This document shows, piece after piece, positions 16,295-25,104 of a DNA stretch of 64,000 bases (within the stretch, counting starts at the first letter, position 1; each line of letters opens with the position of its first letter). A program made the position numbers and the translations under genes. The stretch lies in assembly GCA_045805565.1 (NCBI GenBank), contig JBJMKZ010000036.1, forward strand, positions 62,001 through 126,000, written 5' to 3'. Source of the stretch: DATAEY01 sp045805565 (GTDB lineage Bacteria; Actinomycetota; Thermoleophilia; Solirubrobacterales; Solirubrobacteraceae). A model generated the notes under the pieces. That model was not told the origin of the DNA and made no database searches. It saw only the letters and a program-made list of their open reading frames with translations.

Positions 16295-16932
16295 CCGGCC
16301 AGCGCCTCCACCGCCCGCCCACCCTCGAGCCGCAGCACCGAGTCGGCCAGTCGCGCGGCCTGGGCCAGGTCGTGGGTGACCAGCACGTACGAGAGGCCGA
16401 GCCGCTCGCGCAGCTCGAGCAGGGTCGCCTCGACCGCGTCGCGGGTCGCCTCGTCCAGCGCGGAGGTGGGCTCGTCGAGGAGCAGCACCGCGGGCTGCAG
16501 GGCCAGGGCCCGCGCCAGCATCACCCGCTGCTGCTCGCCGACCGACAGCCGGTCGGCGTTCCGCTCGGCGAACCTCCCGGACAGCCCGGCCAGGTCGAGC
16601 GCGCGCTCGACGTCCCCGGCCCTGCCCGCCAGGCGCACGCCGAACAGGACGTTGTCGGCCACCGTCCCCTCCAGCAGCGCGGGGAGCTGGGGCACCAGGC
16701 AGACCTCGCGGCGCAGGCTGAGCACGTCGAGCTCTCGCACGTCGCGGCCGCGGTAGAGGACGCGGCCATGATCGGGATCGGCCAGCCGGTTGAGCAGCCG
16801 CAGCAGGGTCGACTTCCCGGCGCCGGAGGGTCCCGCGACGCACGTCGCGCCCTCTGGCAGTCCGGCGCTCAGGTCCTGCAGCACCGCCGTCCGCGCGCGG
16901 GTGGCGGTGACGTCGTGGAGCTCGAACAGCAC
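16291..16932 (-). CDS. fetA: FetA-type ABC transporter ATP-binding protein
   Basis: A 213-residue ATPase partner of FetB. Walker A is GPSGAGKSTLLRLLN, the signature is LSVGEQQRVMLAR (V in place of G at the third position, common in this family), Walker B is VLLLDEPTSALD, and the switch histidine is in VLVTHDLAQ. The GTG at 16932 gives the normal N-terminus (LFELHDVTATR) and has a -10 box six bases upstream. Upstream in-frame codons would run into the divergent J-domain gene. Confidence 0.85.
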   Translation of the reverse strand: MLFELHDVTATRARTAVLQDLSAGLPEGATCVAGPSGAGKSTLLRLLNRLADPDHGRVLYRGRDVRELDVLSLRREVCLVPQLPALLEGTVADNVLFGVRLAGRAGDVERALDLAGLSGRFAERNADRLSVGEQQRVMLARALALQPAVLLLDEPTSALDEATRDAVEATLLELRERLGLSYVLVTHDLAQAARLADSVLRLEGGRAVEALAG

Positions 16933-16938
16933 CCACCA

Positions 16939-16944
16939 ATTATC
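16939..16944 (-). promoter_or_regulatory. -10 element GATAAT, leaderless, fetAB
   Basis: GATAAT, the box closest to the classical TATAAT in the window, ends 6 bases before the fetA GTG. Confidence 0.5.
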
Positions 16945-16963
16945 CGCTGACACGGTGTCTCGA

Positions 16964-16969
16964 TACCGT
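16964..16969 (+). promoter_or_regulatory. -10 element TACCGT, leaderless, J-domain gene
   Basis: TACCGT ends 9 bases before the ATG at 16979. It is 19 bases from the divergent fetA -10 box. Confidence 0.4.
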
Positions 16970-16978
16970 TGACTGCCT

Positions 16979-18232
16979 ATGCCCAGAGTCCTCGACGTCG
17001 AGCAGGCGCTGCTACTGCTGGAGATCGAGCCGCCCTTCGAGCAGCGCGAGGTGCAGCTCGCGCGCCGGCGCATGGCCAAGCGCTGGCACCCCGACATCGC
17101 GCCGCCCGGTCGCGCCCACGATCACCAGCGCCACCTGCAGGCGATCAACGAGGCGGCCGACCAGCTGGAATCGCTGGCCGAATCGTCGCGCGGCGGCCGC
17201 GTGTCTTCCGGCGCGGTGCGGGCCAGCGCCGCCGCCGCCCGCCGGCGGCGGGCCGAGGAGGGCCGGCGCGCCTACGAGGCCGAGCAGCGCGCCCACGCGC
17301 ACGCCGAGGAGCGCCGACGGCACGATCCGTTCGCCGACCGCGTCCCCGACCACTCGGTCGTCCACCGCTACGCCCGCTGCCTGTCCTATCCCGAGTGGGG
17401 CGTCGGCAATGTCACCGGCATCTACTTCTCCGGCGATGGCGACGACGTCCAGCAGTGGGCGCGCGTGCGATTCGCGGTCGGCGTGCGGACGGTGCCGGCC
17501 GGCAGCCTTCGGTTCGTCGACTTCTCCCGACCGGATCCCGCCGCCGAGCGGGTCGAGCGCTTCGTCACCGCCGCCCAGACCGCGATCGCCGAGGGCGACC
17601 CCGCGCTCGCGGCGCAGCGTCTGGTCTACGCGCGCGACGCCGAGCCGCACAACCCGGCGGTGCTGCGGCTGATGACGCTGTCCTTCTGGCAGAGCCGCAA
17701 CTTCCCCGCCGCCGCCCGGGCGGTGCGGGACTGGGCGCGCGTGGAGGGCGAGCGTCCCACCGTGCACCGCTTCGCCGCCCGGATCTACGAGGACATGGGG
17801 GCGCTGTCGCTGGCCGCCGAGGCGGCACAGCGCGAGGCCCACCTGGCCCCGGGCGACGCCGCCGCCTGGGAGCGGGTCGGACGCCTGCGCCTCCGCCTGG
17901 GTGACCACCGCGCCGCCCGGGCGGCATACGAGCGCGCGCGTAGGACGGGGCCGACGGTCGAGGGCCTGCTCGACCTGGCCCTCCTCCACCACCTCGACGG
18001 CGAGACCGGAGCCGAGGTGTCGGCGTGCGAACAGGCGACGCAGCTCGACCCGGGATCGGCGATGGCGTGGGGTCGTCTCGGCCACGCCCTGGCGCGCACC
18101 GCCCGCGTCGGCGAGGCCGTCGCGGCGTGCGAGCGGGCGCTGGCGCTGGGCGACGACGCCGAGGTTCGCGACCTGCTCGCCCGCCTGCGGGAGATCGAGG
18201 CGCAGGCGCTGCCGCAGCGGACCGCCGCCTGA
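16979..18232 (+). CDS. J-domain protein with TPR repeats
   Basis: A 417-residue protein. Residues about 10-65 form a J-domain with the HPD signature (KRWHPDIAPPG), which would stimulate a DnaK-type chaperone. A very charged Arg/Ala/Glu helix follows (about 75-115). A beta-rich segment with GVGNVTGIYFSGDGDD (about 135-175) is similar in layout to modules that follow helicase or DnaJ parts, and residues about 190-410 are tetratricopeptide-type helix pairs (for example AAWERVGRLRLRLGDHRAAR). It is likely a co-chaperone that brings DnaK to TPR-bound clients. The combination is unusual, and the client is unknown. Confidence 0.75.
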   Translation: MPRVLDVEQALLLLEIEPPFEQREVQLARRRMAKRWHPDIAPPGRAHDHQRHLQAINEAADQLESLAESSRGGRVSSGAVRASAAAARRRRAEEGRRAYEAEQRAHAHAEERRRHDPFADRVPDHSVVHRYARCLSYPEWGVGNVTGIYFSGDGDDVQQWARVRFAVGVRTVPAGSLRFVDFSRPDPAAERVERFVTAAQTAIAEGDPALAAQRLVYARDAEPHNPAVLRLMTLSFWQSRNFPAAARAVRDWARVEGERPTVHRFAARIYEDMGALSLAAEAAQREAHLAPGDAAAWERVGRLRLRLGDHRAARAAYERARRTGPTVEGLLDLALLHHLDGETGAEVSACEQATQLDPGSAMAWGRLGHALARTARVGEAVAACERALALGDDAEVRDLLARLREIEAQALPQRTAA

Positions 18233-18258
18233 GGGTCTCCGGTGCTCTCCCGAGGACC

Positions 18259-18732
18259 CTAGTAGCGGCCGGCCCCGTACACGCCGGCGTCGACCGCGTT
18301 GCGCAGCAGCTTCGCCCCCTTGGGGTCGCAGCGTCCCGAGTCGAGCTGGGTGGCCTCCGACTTGAGCACGTCGGCGAGGGCCAACGACTCGTCGGATCGG
18401 GTGAAGGTCGCGTTGGGATGCTTGACGACCATCGTGGTCAGCACCACCAGCGCCGCCACCTCGGAGTCCTCGTTGGCCTTGGCGCCCGACTGGCGCGCGG
18501 CGCAGTAGTCGTGCAGCGCCACCCGTGCGGTAGCCACCCGGGCGTTGTCCTGGCGCGAGAGCGTGTCGCTGCGGGGCGCGATGCTGCTCGACTCGGGCGC
18601 CGCCGCCGTGCGCTGCACGGTGACCGTCCTGGCGCCCTGGGCGCCGCACCCGCAGAGGCCGAGCACGAGTCCGGTCAATCCCGCCGCGACGACCGGCTTG
18701 AGCGGCACCGGCTTGAGCGCTTCGACGGTCAT
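18259..18732 (-). CDS. Small lipoprotein of unknown function
   Basis: A 157-residue putative lipoprotein: a hydrophobic VVAAGLTGLVLGLCGCG ends in a lipobox-like LGLC. The mature part has two further cysteines (CAARQS and SGRCDPKG) that could pair. No family was recognised. It is divergent from the crotonase gene and converges with the J-domain gene. Confidence 0.6.
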   Translation of the reverse strand: MTVEALKPVPLKPVVAAGLTGLVLGLCGCGAQGARTVTVQRTAAAPESSSIAPRSDTLSRQDNARVATARVALHDYCAARQSGAKANEDSEVAALVVLTTMVVKHPNATFTRSDESLALADVLKSEATQLDSGRCDPKGAKLLRNAVDAGVYGAGRY

Positions 18733-18739
18733 CCCGCCA

Positions 18740-18745
18740 AGGCTA
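18740..18745 (-). promoter_or_regulatory. -10 element TAGCCT, leaderless, lipoprotein gene
   Basis: TAGCCT ends 7 bases before the ATG at 18732. Confidence 0.5.
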
Positions 18746-18892
18746 GCCGTCTCCTCTCCGCCGGCGCGTCGCCGCCGCGCGCCGCGTCGAGCGCCTCGGC
18801 CGTCGCGCCCGTGTCAGGCGCCGGCGGTTACGTCGTCGGCCTCGAGCGTCCGCACCCGCCCCGGGTAGCGGTCCTTGGCCGACACGAGGTAA

Positions 18893-18898
18893 TAGGCT
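18893..18898 (+). promoter_or_regulatory. -10 element TAGGCT, leaderless, crotonase gene
   Basis: TAGGCT ends 10 bases before the ATG at 18909. The rest of the 18746-18892 gap holds nothing I recognise. Confidence 0.5.
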
Positions 18899-18908
18899 GG
18901 CCCTCCTC

Positions 18909-19676
18909 ATGGCCGACCCCCCGGTGCTCACCTCACGGCGCGACGGCGTCCAGGTCATCACGATCAACCGCCCGCAGGCGCGCAACGCGATCGACCGGGA
19001 GACCGCCGAGGGCATCGCCGGCGCGCTGGACGAGCTCGACCGGGAGAGCGAGCTGCGCGTCGGCGTCATCACCGGGGCGGGCGGCAACCTCAGCGCCGGG
19101 ATGGACCTCAAGGCGTTCGCCCGCGGCGAGCGTCCCTACGTCGAGGGGCGCGGGTCCGGCGGCATCGTCCAGCGCCCGCCGCGCAAGCCGCTGATCGCGG
19201 CGGTCGAGGGCTACGCGGTCGCGCTCGGGTTCGAGATCGTGCTGGCCTGCGACCTCATCGTGGCCTCCCGCGACGCCCGCTTCGGGCTGCCCGAGGTCAA
19301 GCGCTCGCTGGTGGCCGTGGCCGGCGGACTGATCCGCCTGCCGCGCCGGATCGCCTACCACCAGGCGATGGAGCTGGCGCTGACCGGGGAGTTCATCGAC
19401 GCCCACCGCGCGAGCGAGCTGGGCCTGGTCAACCGCCTGGTCGAGCCCGGCCGGGCGCTGGCCGAGGCGCTCGAGCTGTCGTCCAAGCTGATCGCCGCCG
19501 GCCCGCTGGCGCTCGAGGCGTCCAAGGCCATCGTCAGCCGATCGCTGGACTGGACGCTCGACGAGGCCTGGGAGCGCCAGGGCGAGATCGCCGGACCGGT
19601 GTTCACCTCGCAGGACGCCCGGGAGGGCGCGATCGCCTTCGCGGAGAAGCGCGAGCCGGCGTGGAAGGGCCGCTGA
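18909..19676 (+). CDS. Enoyl-CoA hydratase/isomerase family protein (crotonase)
   Basis: A 255-residue crotonase-fold enzyme acting on acyl-CoA. The first oxyanion-hole segment is NLSAGMDLKAF, the second VEGYAVALGFEIVLACDL with the position-144 glutamate kept, and GLPEVKRSLVAVAGGLIRLP carries the position-164 glutamate. Both hydratase glutamates are thus present. The second oxyanion motif has ALGFE in place of the usual GGGFE. It could serve beta-oxidation with the acyl-CoA dehydrogenases further along. It stands alone on its own promoter. Confidence 0.85.
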   Translation: MADPPVLTSRRDGVQVITINRPQARNAIDRETAEGIAGALDELDRESELRVGVITGAGGNLSAGMDLKAFARGERPYVEGRGSGGIVQRPPRKPLIAAVEGYAVALGFEIVLACDLIVASRDARFGLPEVKRSLVAVAGGLIRLPRRIAYHQAMELALTGEFIDAHRASELGLVNRLVEPGRALAEALELSSKLIAAGPLALEASKAIVSRSLDWTLDEAWERQGEIAGPVFTSQDAREGAIAFAEKREPAWKGR

Positions 19677-19677
19677 G

Positions 19678-20103
19678 CTAGCCCGCCTCACCCCAGATCG
19701 TCGCCAGCAGCGAGCGCGGCCCTCCGCGGTCGCGGTGCTCGCACAGGTAGATGCCCTGCCAGGTGCCCAGCGCCAGCCGCCCGCTCGCGACCGGGACCGC
19801 CAGCGAGGGCCCGAGCAGCGACGCCTTCACGTGAGCGGGCATGTCGTCGGCGCCCTCGAGCGTGTGCGTCCAGTAGCGCGCGCCCTCGGGCACCGCCTGG
19901 TCGAACCACGACTCGAAGTCGCGCCGCACGTCGGGCGACGCGTTCTCATTCAGCGTCAGAGAAGCCGAGGTGTGCCGGATGAACAGGTGCGCGATCCCGA
20001 CCCGAAGCCGTCGCAGCTCGGGCAGGGCGTCGCGGACCTCGTCGGTCACCAGGTGGAAGCCGCGCGGGCGGGGGCGCAGCTCGATCTCTCGCTGGATCCA
20101 CAC
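19678..20103 (-). CDS. YjbQ/UPF0047 family protein
   Basis: A 141-residue protein with the complete UPF0047 signature: HTSASLTLNENASPDV, EGADDMPAHVKASLLG and LGTWQGIYLCEHR. The histidines and acidic residues make a metal-type active site. Members have been linked to a secondary thiamine-phosphate synthase activity, but the physiological role is not clear. It starts at GTG 12 bases after the alkyltransferase-like gene and probably shares a transcript with kgd. Confidence 0.88.
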   Translation of the reverse strand: MWIQREIELRPRPRGFHLVTDEVRDALPELRRLRVGIAHLFIRHTSASLTLNENASPDVRRDFESWFDQAVPEGARYWTHTLEGADDMPAHVKASLLGPSLAVPVASGRLALGTWQGIYLCEHRDRGGPRSLLATIWGEAG

Positions 20104-20115
20104 GGCAGCGACCGC

Positions 20116-20364
20116 TCAGTCGGGCAGGCGCGCCAGCCTCATGTCGACCCGCCCGCGCCGGAACGGCACGCCCTCGGTGGCCAGGCGCCGACGCTGGCGC
20201 TCGCCCTTGGCCAGCGAGCCGTCGGCGCGCACGACGCGGTGCCAGGGCACCGTCGGGTCGCGGCAGTCCGAGAGAACCGCTCCGGCGAAGCGCGGCGCGC
20301 CGGGCGAGACGTCGCCGTAGGCGCGCACGAAGCCGGGCGGGATGGCCCTGGTGCGCTCGAGCAC
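20116..20364 (-). CDS. Alkyltransferase-like (ATL) DNA-binding protein
   Basis: An 82-residue protein matching the C-terminal domain of O6-alkylguanine-DNA alkyltransferase: IPPGFVRAYGDVSPGAPRF and VPWHRVVRADGSL. The active cysteine of the PCHRV motif is replaced by tryptophan (PWHRV), as in ATL proteins that bind O6-alkylguanine and pass the lesion to nucleotide excision repair. It cannot itself remove alkyl groups. The start is uncertain: the GTG at 20364 gives a slightly short N-terminus, and no canonical start lies between it and the kgd stop at 20400. Confidence 0.7.
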   Translation of the reverse strand: MLERTRAIPPGFVRAYGDVSPGAPRFAGAVLSDCRDPTVPWHRVVRADGSLAKGERQRRRLATEGVPFRRGRVDMRLARLPD

Positions 20365-20399
20365 CCCGCGGGCGCGCTCGCCGGCCCCGGCGCGCGGCG

Positions 20400-23300
20400 T
20401 TACCGCTCCCCCGGCTTCTTGGTCGGATACATCGAGACCGGCAGCGAGACGTTGAGCGCGGTGGCCAGGATGCGGTTCTGCTCGGTCACGTGGGCGGCCG
20501 GATAGCCCTCGCCGGGGCTGGCTCGCTCCGGGCGCCCGATGTAGCCGAAGCTGAGATGGTCGGGCAGGACCTGCATCAGGCGCGGGCTCATGTGCGCGCG
20601 CGCCCCCATGTTGCGCGGCTCCTCCTGCACCCAGACGACCTCGCGCAGGTTGGGATAGCTCTGCACCAGCTCGAGGATCTGGGTCTGCGGGAAGGGGTAC
20701 AGCAGCTCGACTCGCCCGACGGCGACACGCTCGTTGTCCCTGCGGCCCGAGTGGCCGACCAGGTCGTAATAGATCTTGCCGGTGCACAGGATCAGCCGGA
20801 TGACCTTGTCGGGGTCCACCCGGGGCTCGCCCAGGACGGGATAGAACTGCGTCTCGGCCAGGTGCTCGACCCGGTTGGTCGCCTGTGTGAGGCGCAGCAG
20901 GCTCTTGGGGGTCATGATCACCAGCGGACGCTGCTTGGGGATCCGGGCCTGGCGGCGCAGGAGGTGGAAGTACTGCGCGGGCGTGGTCAGGTTGGCGACC
21001 CGCATGTTCCCCTCCGCGCACAGCGACAGGAAGCGCTCGAGCCGCGCCGACGAGTGCTCGGGACCCGAGCCCTCGTACCCGTGGGGCAGCAGCAGCGTGA
21101 GCCGGGTGGTCTGCCCCCATTTGGCCAGCCCCGAGATGATGAACTGGTCGACGATCACCTGGGCCGCGTTGACGAAGTCGCCGAACTGGGCCTCCCACAG
21201 CACGAGCGTCTCGGGCGCCTCCTGCGAGTAGCCGTACTCGAATCCCAGGCAGGCGGTCTCGGACAGCGGCGAGTTGTGAAGCTCCATCGGCGCCAGCGCA
21301 CCGGGCAGGTTCTGGATCGGCGAGACGGCGTGTCCCGTCTTGGCGTCGTGCAGGACCATGTGGCGCTGGGAGAAGGTCCCGCGCTCGGTGTCCTGGCCGG
21401 TGAGCCGGATCGGGGTCCCCTCGGTGAGCAGCGAGGCGAAGGCCAGCGCCTCGGCGTGGGCCCAGTCGATTCCCCCGTCGGGGCCCAGCGCCTGGCGGCG
21501 ATGCTCGAACAGCCTGACCAGCTTGGGGTGGATGGTGAACCCGTCGGGGACCTTCAGGAGCTCCTCGTTGAGGACGCGCAGGCGGTCGGCCGACACGGCG
21601 GTCTTGACCTCCGGGCTGGGCGAGCGGTCGAGCTCGTACTGCCCGGTGGTGTGCTCGACCTGCTGGGCCTCCTCGATCCGGCGCTTGAGCCGCTGATGGC
21701 GCTCGGTGAGGTGCTGCCAGACCTCCTGCTCCTGGTCGTCGGCCTCCTCCTTGGTGACCACTCCCTGCTCGACCAGCTGGCGGGCGAAGATCTTGCGCAC
21801 CGTGGGGTGGTTGCGGATCTTGGCGTACATCTCCGGGTGGGTGAACGCCGGCTCGTCCGCCTCGTTGTGGCCGAAGCGCCGGTAGCCGATCAGGTCGATC
21901 AGCACGTCGTGCCCGAATTCCTGGCGGAAGGCGAAGGCCAGCCGGACCGCCGCGATGCAGGCGCCCACGTCGTCGGCGTTGACATGGATGATCGGCACGT
22001 CGAACCCCTTGGCCAGGTCCGACGCCCACTGGGTCGAGCGCGCCTCGTCGGGATCGGTGGTGAACCCCACCTGGTTGTTCTGCATGAGGTGGATCGTGCC
22101 GCCGACCTTGTAGCCGTCGAGCGCCTGCAGGTTGAACGTCTCGGCCACCACGCCCTGGGCGGGGAACGAGGCGTCGCCGTGCAGGCTGACCGGCATCGCC
22201 GCGTCGGTGTCGCGGTGCGCGTGTGGCCCTTGACGGGTGGTCTGCGCGGCCCGGGTGGCCCCGCTCACCACCGGGCAGACGTACTCCAGATGGCTGGGGT
22301 TCGATTCGAGCACCACCTTGATCTGACCGCCGTCGGGCAGCTCATAGGAGCCCTCGGCGCCGTGGTGGTACTTGACGTCGCCGGTGCCGCCCTGAGGGAT
22401 GGTGGTGACCGCCTCTAGCACCGAGGCCCCCTCGAACTCGGCGAAGATCGTGTCGTAGGGGCGGCCGAGGTTGTGGGCGAGGACGTTGAGCCGTCCGCGG
22501 TGGGCCATCCCGATCACCACCTCGCGGGCGCTCCGGGAGGCCGACAGCTGGATGAGCTCGTCGAGCATCGGCACCGTCATGTCGAGCCCCTCGATCGAGA
22601 ACTGCTTCTGGCCCAGGTAGGCCTTGTGCATGAACCGCTCGAGCGCGTCGACCTCGGTGAGGCGCTTGAGCAGGGCCTTGCGCTCCTCGGCGGTCAGCGG
22701 CTTGCGAAACTCGCCGGACTCGATCTTCTCGCGCAGCCACACGCGCTGGCCGTGGGAGGTGATGTGCTCGATCTCGTAGGCGATCGGCCCGCAGTAGGTC
22801 TCGCGCAGGTGGGGGAGCGCGTCGGCCAGCGTGGCTCCCGGGACGTACATGCGCAGGATCGAGGCCGGGATGCGGGCCATCAGCTCGGCCGTCAGCCCGA
22901 GCGGCTCGGGGCGCAGCGCGGGGTCGCCGCGAGGCTCGGTTCCGAGCGGGTCCAGGCGGGCGGCCAGATGGCCGTGGGTGCGGTGCGCCTTGAGCAGCGA
23001 GGTGGCGGCCTGCACCGCCTGCAGCATCTCCTCGTCGGGCGGCGCCGCGGGCGGCCGGGCCTCGCGGACGGCAGCCGCCGCGGCGGCCGGGGAGGGAACC
23101 GCGGGGGGTGGCCCGAGGCGGACGCCGAGCGGCCCGAACACCGACTGGTAGAAGCCGTCGTCGCCGTGCAGCAGCGCCTCGATGCGTCCCAGGAAGCGCC
23201 CGGACTCCGCGCCCTGGATGACGCGGTGATCGTAGGTCGAGGTCATGGTCATGACCTTCTCGGCGCCGACCATGTCCCCGATCGCCTGCAGCCCCGCCGG

Positions 23301-24767
23301 GTAGCCGATCGACCCGGTGGCCACGATGGTTCCCTGGCCGGGCATCAGGCGGGGCACCGAGGCCACCGTCCCGAGCCCACCGGGATTGGTGAGCGTGATG
23401 TTCGCGCCCGCCAGGTCGTCGGCGCTCAGCGCGTTGGTACGCGCTCGCTCGACCAGATCGTTGTAGGCGGCCACGAAGGCGGGGAACTCGAGGGCGCCCG
23501 CGTCGCGGATCACCGGAACCATCAGCGCCCGGGTCCCGTCGCCGCGCTCGACGTCGACCGCCAGGCCCAGGTTGACGGCGCCGTCGTCGATCCGGTGCGG
23601 CCGGTCGTCGATCTGCTCGAAGTGGTGGGTCATCACCGGCATCTCGATGGCCGCGCGGACGACCGCGAACGCGATCAGGTGGGTGAACGAGACCTTCTGG
23701 CCGGCCGTCTTGAGCTCCCGCCTGCGCCCGTCCATGACCGTGACCGTGATGGTGCGAAACGACGTCGCGGTGGGGATCGAGCGGCTCTCGTCCATATAGC
23801 GGGCGAGCATGGCCGCGGCGCCTCGCAGCGGCTGGGCGCCTCCGGCCGGAGGCGCCTCGGGCGCGGGCGGGGCGGCGCGTCCCCCGTCGGCGGCGGCGAG
23901 GACGTCCGCTTTGGAGATCCGCCCGCGGGGGCCGGACCCCTCGACCGAGCCCAGGTCCACTCCGAGCGCCGCCGCGACGCGGCGGGCCACGGGCGACGCA
24001 CCGGCGGCGGGCGACGGCTCCGGGGCGGGAGCGGGCGTCGGCGACTCCGCGGCCGCGCGCGGGGCCGGCTCGGGCGCCGGCGCCTGTGCGCCCAAGGGCG
24101 TCATGCGGGCGATCACCTGTCCGACGCGGACGGTGTCGCCGGCCTGCGCCAACACCTCGGAGATCGTGCCCCCGACCGGCGCCGGAACCTCCGCGTCGAC
24201 CTTGTCGGTGGAGATCTCGACGACCGTCTCGTCCGCGGCGACGGCGTCGCCAACGCCCTTGCGCCACTCGAGGATCGTCCCCTCGGTGACCGACTCGCCC
24301 ATCTGCGGCATCGCGATGTCCACGGTCCGTCCGCCGGGCGGAGCCGTGGCGACGGAGGCGGTGGCCGGGTCTCCGCCGTTCCCGCCCGGCGCCGAGGGCT
24401 CCTCGGTGCGTTCGAGCTGATCGGCCTCCTCGGTGGCGGCGGTCGCGGCGAGCGGCGTGCCCGGAAGCGGGTCCCCCTCGTCGGAGACGCCCTCACGGGC
24501 GGTCTGGGGCACGGCGCCGTTGGTCTGGATCTCGGCCAGCACGGCGCCGACCCGAACGGTGTCGCCCTCCTGGGCGTGGATCCTGACCAGGCGGCCGGGC
24601 TGTGGCGCCGGGACCTCGGCGTCCACCTTGTCGGTCGACACCTCGACGATGGTCTCGTCGGCGGCGACCTCGTCGCCCTCCCGCTTGCGCCACTCGAGGA
24701 TCGTCCCCTCGGTCACCGATTCGCCCATCTGGGGCATGACGACCTCGATCGTGGTCCTCACTGCCAT
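20400..24767 (-). CDS. kgd: Multifunctional 2-oxoglutarate dehydrogenase with lipoyl, E2 and E1 domains
   Basis: A 1455-residue single-chain enzyme for 2-oxoglutarate to succinyl-CoA. Domains in order: lipoyl domain 1 (residues 1-80, lipoylated Lys47 in STDKVDAEV), linker, lipoyl domain 2 (about 148-225, Lys189 in the same motif), Ala/Pro linker, E3-binding domain (about 265-300, SPVARRVAAALGVDL), E2 succinyltransferase (about 320-550, YDHRVIQGAESG with catalytic His), then E1 (about 590-1455) with VIGMAHRGRLNVLAHNLG, HGDASFPAQGVVAETFNL and HLMQNNQVGFTTDP for thiamine diphosphate and substrate. Mycobacterial Kgd/OdhA lacks lipoyl domains and borrows them from AceF. This protein carries its own, so only E3 (lipoamide dehydrogenase) is needed in trans. 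ATG 24767 follows a -10 box by seven bases. Confidence 0.93.
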   Translation of the reverse strand: MAVRTTIEVVMPQMGESVTEGTILEWRKREGDEVAADETIVEVSTDKVDAEVPAPQPGRLVRIHAQEGDTVRVGAVLAEIQTNGAVPQTAREGVSDEGDPLPGTPLAATAATEEADQLERTEEPSAPGGNGGDPATASVATAPPGGRTVDIAMPQMGESVTEGTILEWRKGVGDAVAADETVVEISTDKVDAEVPAPVGGTISEVLAQAGDTVRVGQVIARMTPLGAQAPAPEPAPRAAAESPTPAPAPEPSPAAGASPVARRVAAALGVDLGSVEGSGPRGRISKADVLAAADGGRAAPPAPEAPPAGGAQPLRGAAAMLARYMDESRSIPTATSFRTITVTVMDGRRRELKTAGQKVSFTHLIAFAVVRAAIEMPVMTHHFEQIDDRPHRIDDGAVNLGLAVDVERGDGTRALMVPVIRDAGALEFPAFVAAYNDLVERARTNALSADDLAGANITLTNPGGLGTVASVPRLMPGQGTIVATGSIGYPAGLQAIGDMVGAEKVMTMTSTYDHRVIQGAESGRFLGRIEALLHGDDGFYQSVFGPLGVRLGPPPAVPSPAAAAAAVREARPPAAPPDEEMLQAVQAATSLLKAHRTHGHLAARLDPLGTEPRGDPALRPEPLGLTAELMARIPASILRMYVPGATLADALPHLRETYCGPIAYEIEHITSHGQRVWLREKIESGEFRKPLTAEERKALLKRLTEVDALERFMHKAYLGQKQFSIEGLDMTVPMLDELIQLSASRSAREVVIGMAHRGRLNVLAHNLGRPYDTIFAEFEGASVLEAVTTIPQGGTGDVKYHHGAEGSYELPDGGQIKVVLESNPSHLEYVCPVVSGATRAAQTTRQGPHAHRDTDAAMPVSLHGDASFPAQGVVAETFNLQALDGYKVGGTIHLMQNNQVGFTTDPDEARSTQWASDLAKGFDVPIIHVNADDVGACIAAVRLAFAFRQEFGHDVLIDLIGYRRFGHNEADEPAFTHPEMYAKIRNHPTVRKIFARQLVEQGVVTKEEADDQEQEVWQHLTERHQRLKRRIEEAQQVEHTTGQYELDRSPSPEVKTAVSADRLRVLNEELLKVPDGFTIHPKLVRLFEHRRQALGPDGGIDWAHAEALAFASLLTEGTPIRLTGQDTERGTFSQRHMVLHDAKTGHAVSPIQNLPGALAPMELHNSPLSETACLGFEYGYSQEAPETLVLWEAQFGDFVNAAQVIVDQFIISGLAKWGQTTRLTLLLPHGYEGSGPEHSSARLERFLSLCAEGNMRVANLTTPAQYFHLLRRQARIPKQRPLVIMTPKSLLRLTQATNRVEHLAETQFYPVLGEPRVDPDKVIRLILCTGKIYYDLVGHSGRRDNERVAVGRVELLYPFPQTQILELVQSYPNLREVVWVQEEPRNMGARAHMSPRLMQVLPDHLSFGYIGRPERASPGEGYPAAHVTEQNRILATALNVSLPVSMYPTKKPGER

Positions 24768-24772
24768 CTGAC

Positions 24773-25102
24773 CTAGGGTAGCGACGGGTCTGGCGGGGTG
24801 TGAACGCGCCCGCTCAAGCGGCCAGCCGATCGGCGCCGCGACTCCACCACGAAGCCGGCGCTGCCCGCGAACGGGCCGACGCCCCCGACCACAACGACCA
24901 CCACCGCGAGCCAGAACGGGATCGCGCCCCGCCGCAGCGCGACCAGCGACAGGAGCGACAGCGCGATCCACATGCAGCCGTGACACCACCCGAACACCGT
25001 GGTCTCGTTCTGGAATCCGGGCGCCAGCCAGAAGAACAGCAGGGCGCTGAAGATCGCCGAGTTGGTGAACGAGAGAGCGCGCAGCAACGAGAAGAGGCTC
25101 AC
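24773..25102 (-). CDS. Small membrane protein, DUF3817-like
   Basis: A 109-residue protein with three hydrophobic helices (FTNSAIFSALLFFWLA, CMWIALSLLSLVAL, FWLAVVVVVVGGVGPFAG). The TVFGWCHGCMWIA segment resembles the G-x2-HG motif of DUF3817, and the end FVVESRRR fits that family. Function is unknown. The GTG is two bases after the stop of the Nudix gene, so the two are coupled. The stop overlaps the kgd -10 box. Confidence 0.6.
   Translation of the reverse strand: MSLFSLLRALSFTNSAIFSALLFFWLAPGFQNETTVFGWCHGCMWIALSLLSLVALRRGAIPFWLAVVVVVVGGVGPFAGSAGFVVESRRRSAGRLSGRVHTPPDPSLP
24775..24780 (-). promoter_or_regulatory. -10 element TACCCT, leaderless, kgd
   Basis: TACCCT ends 7 bases before the kgd ATG, with no Shine-Dalgarno sequence between. 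Confidence 0.5.
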
Positions 25103-25104
25103 GG

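Noticed and set aside
22473..24776. 767-codon open frame on the plus strand opposite kgd
   Set aside because: It mirrors the high-GC codon pattern of kgd, is Arg/Gly/His/Asp-rich, has no domain, and the minus-strand frame encodes clear lipoyl, E2 and E1 motifs.
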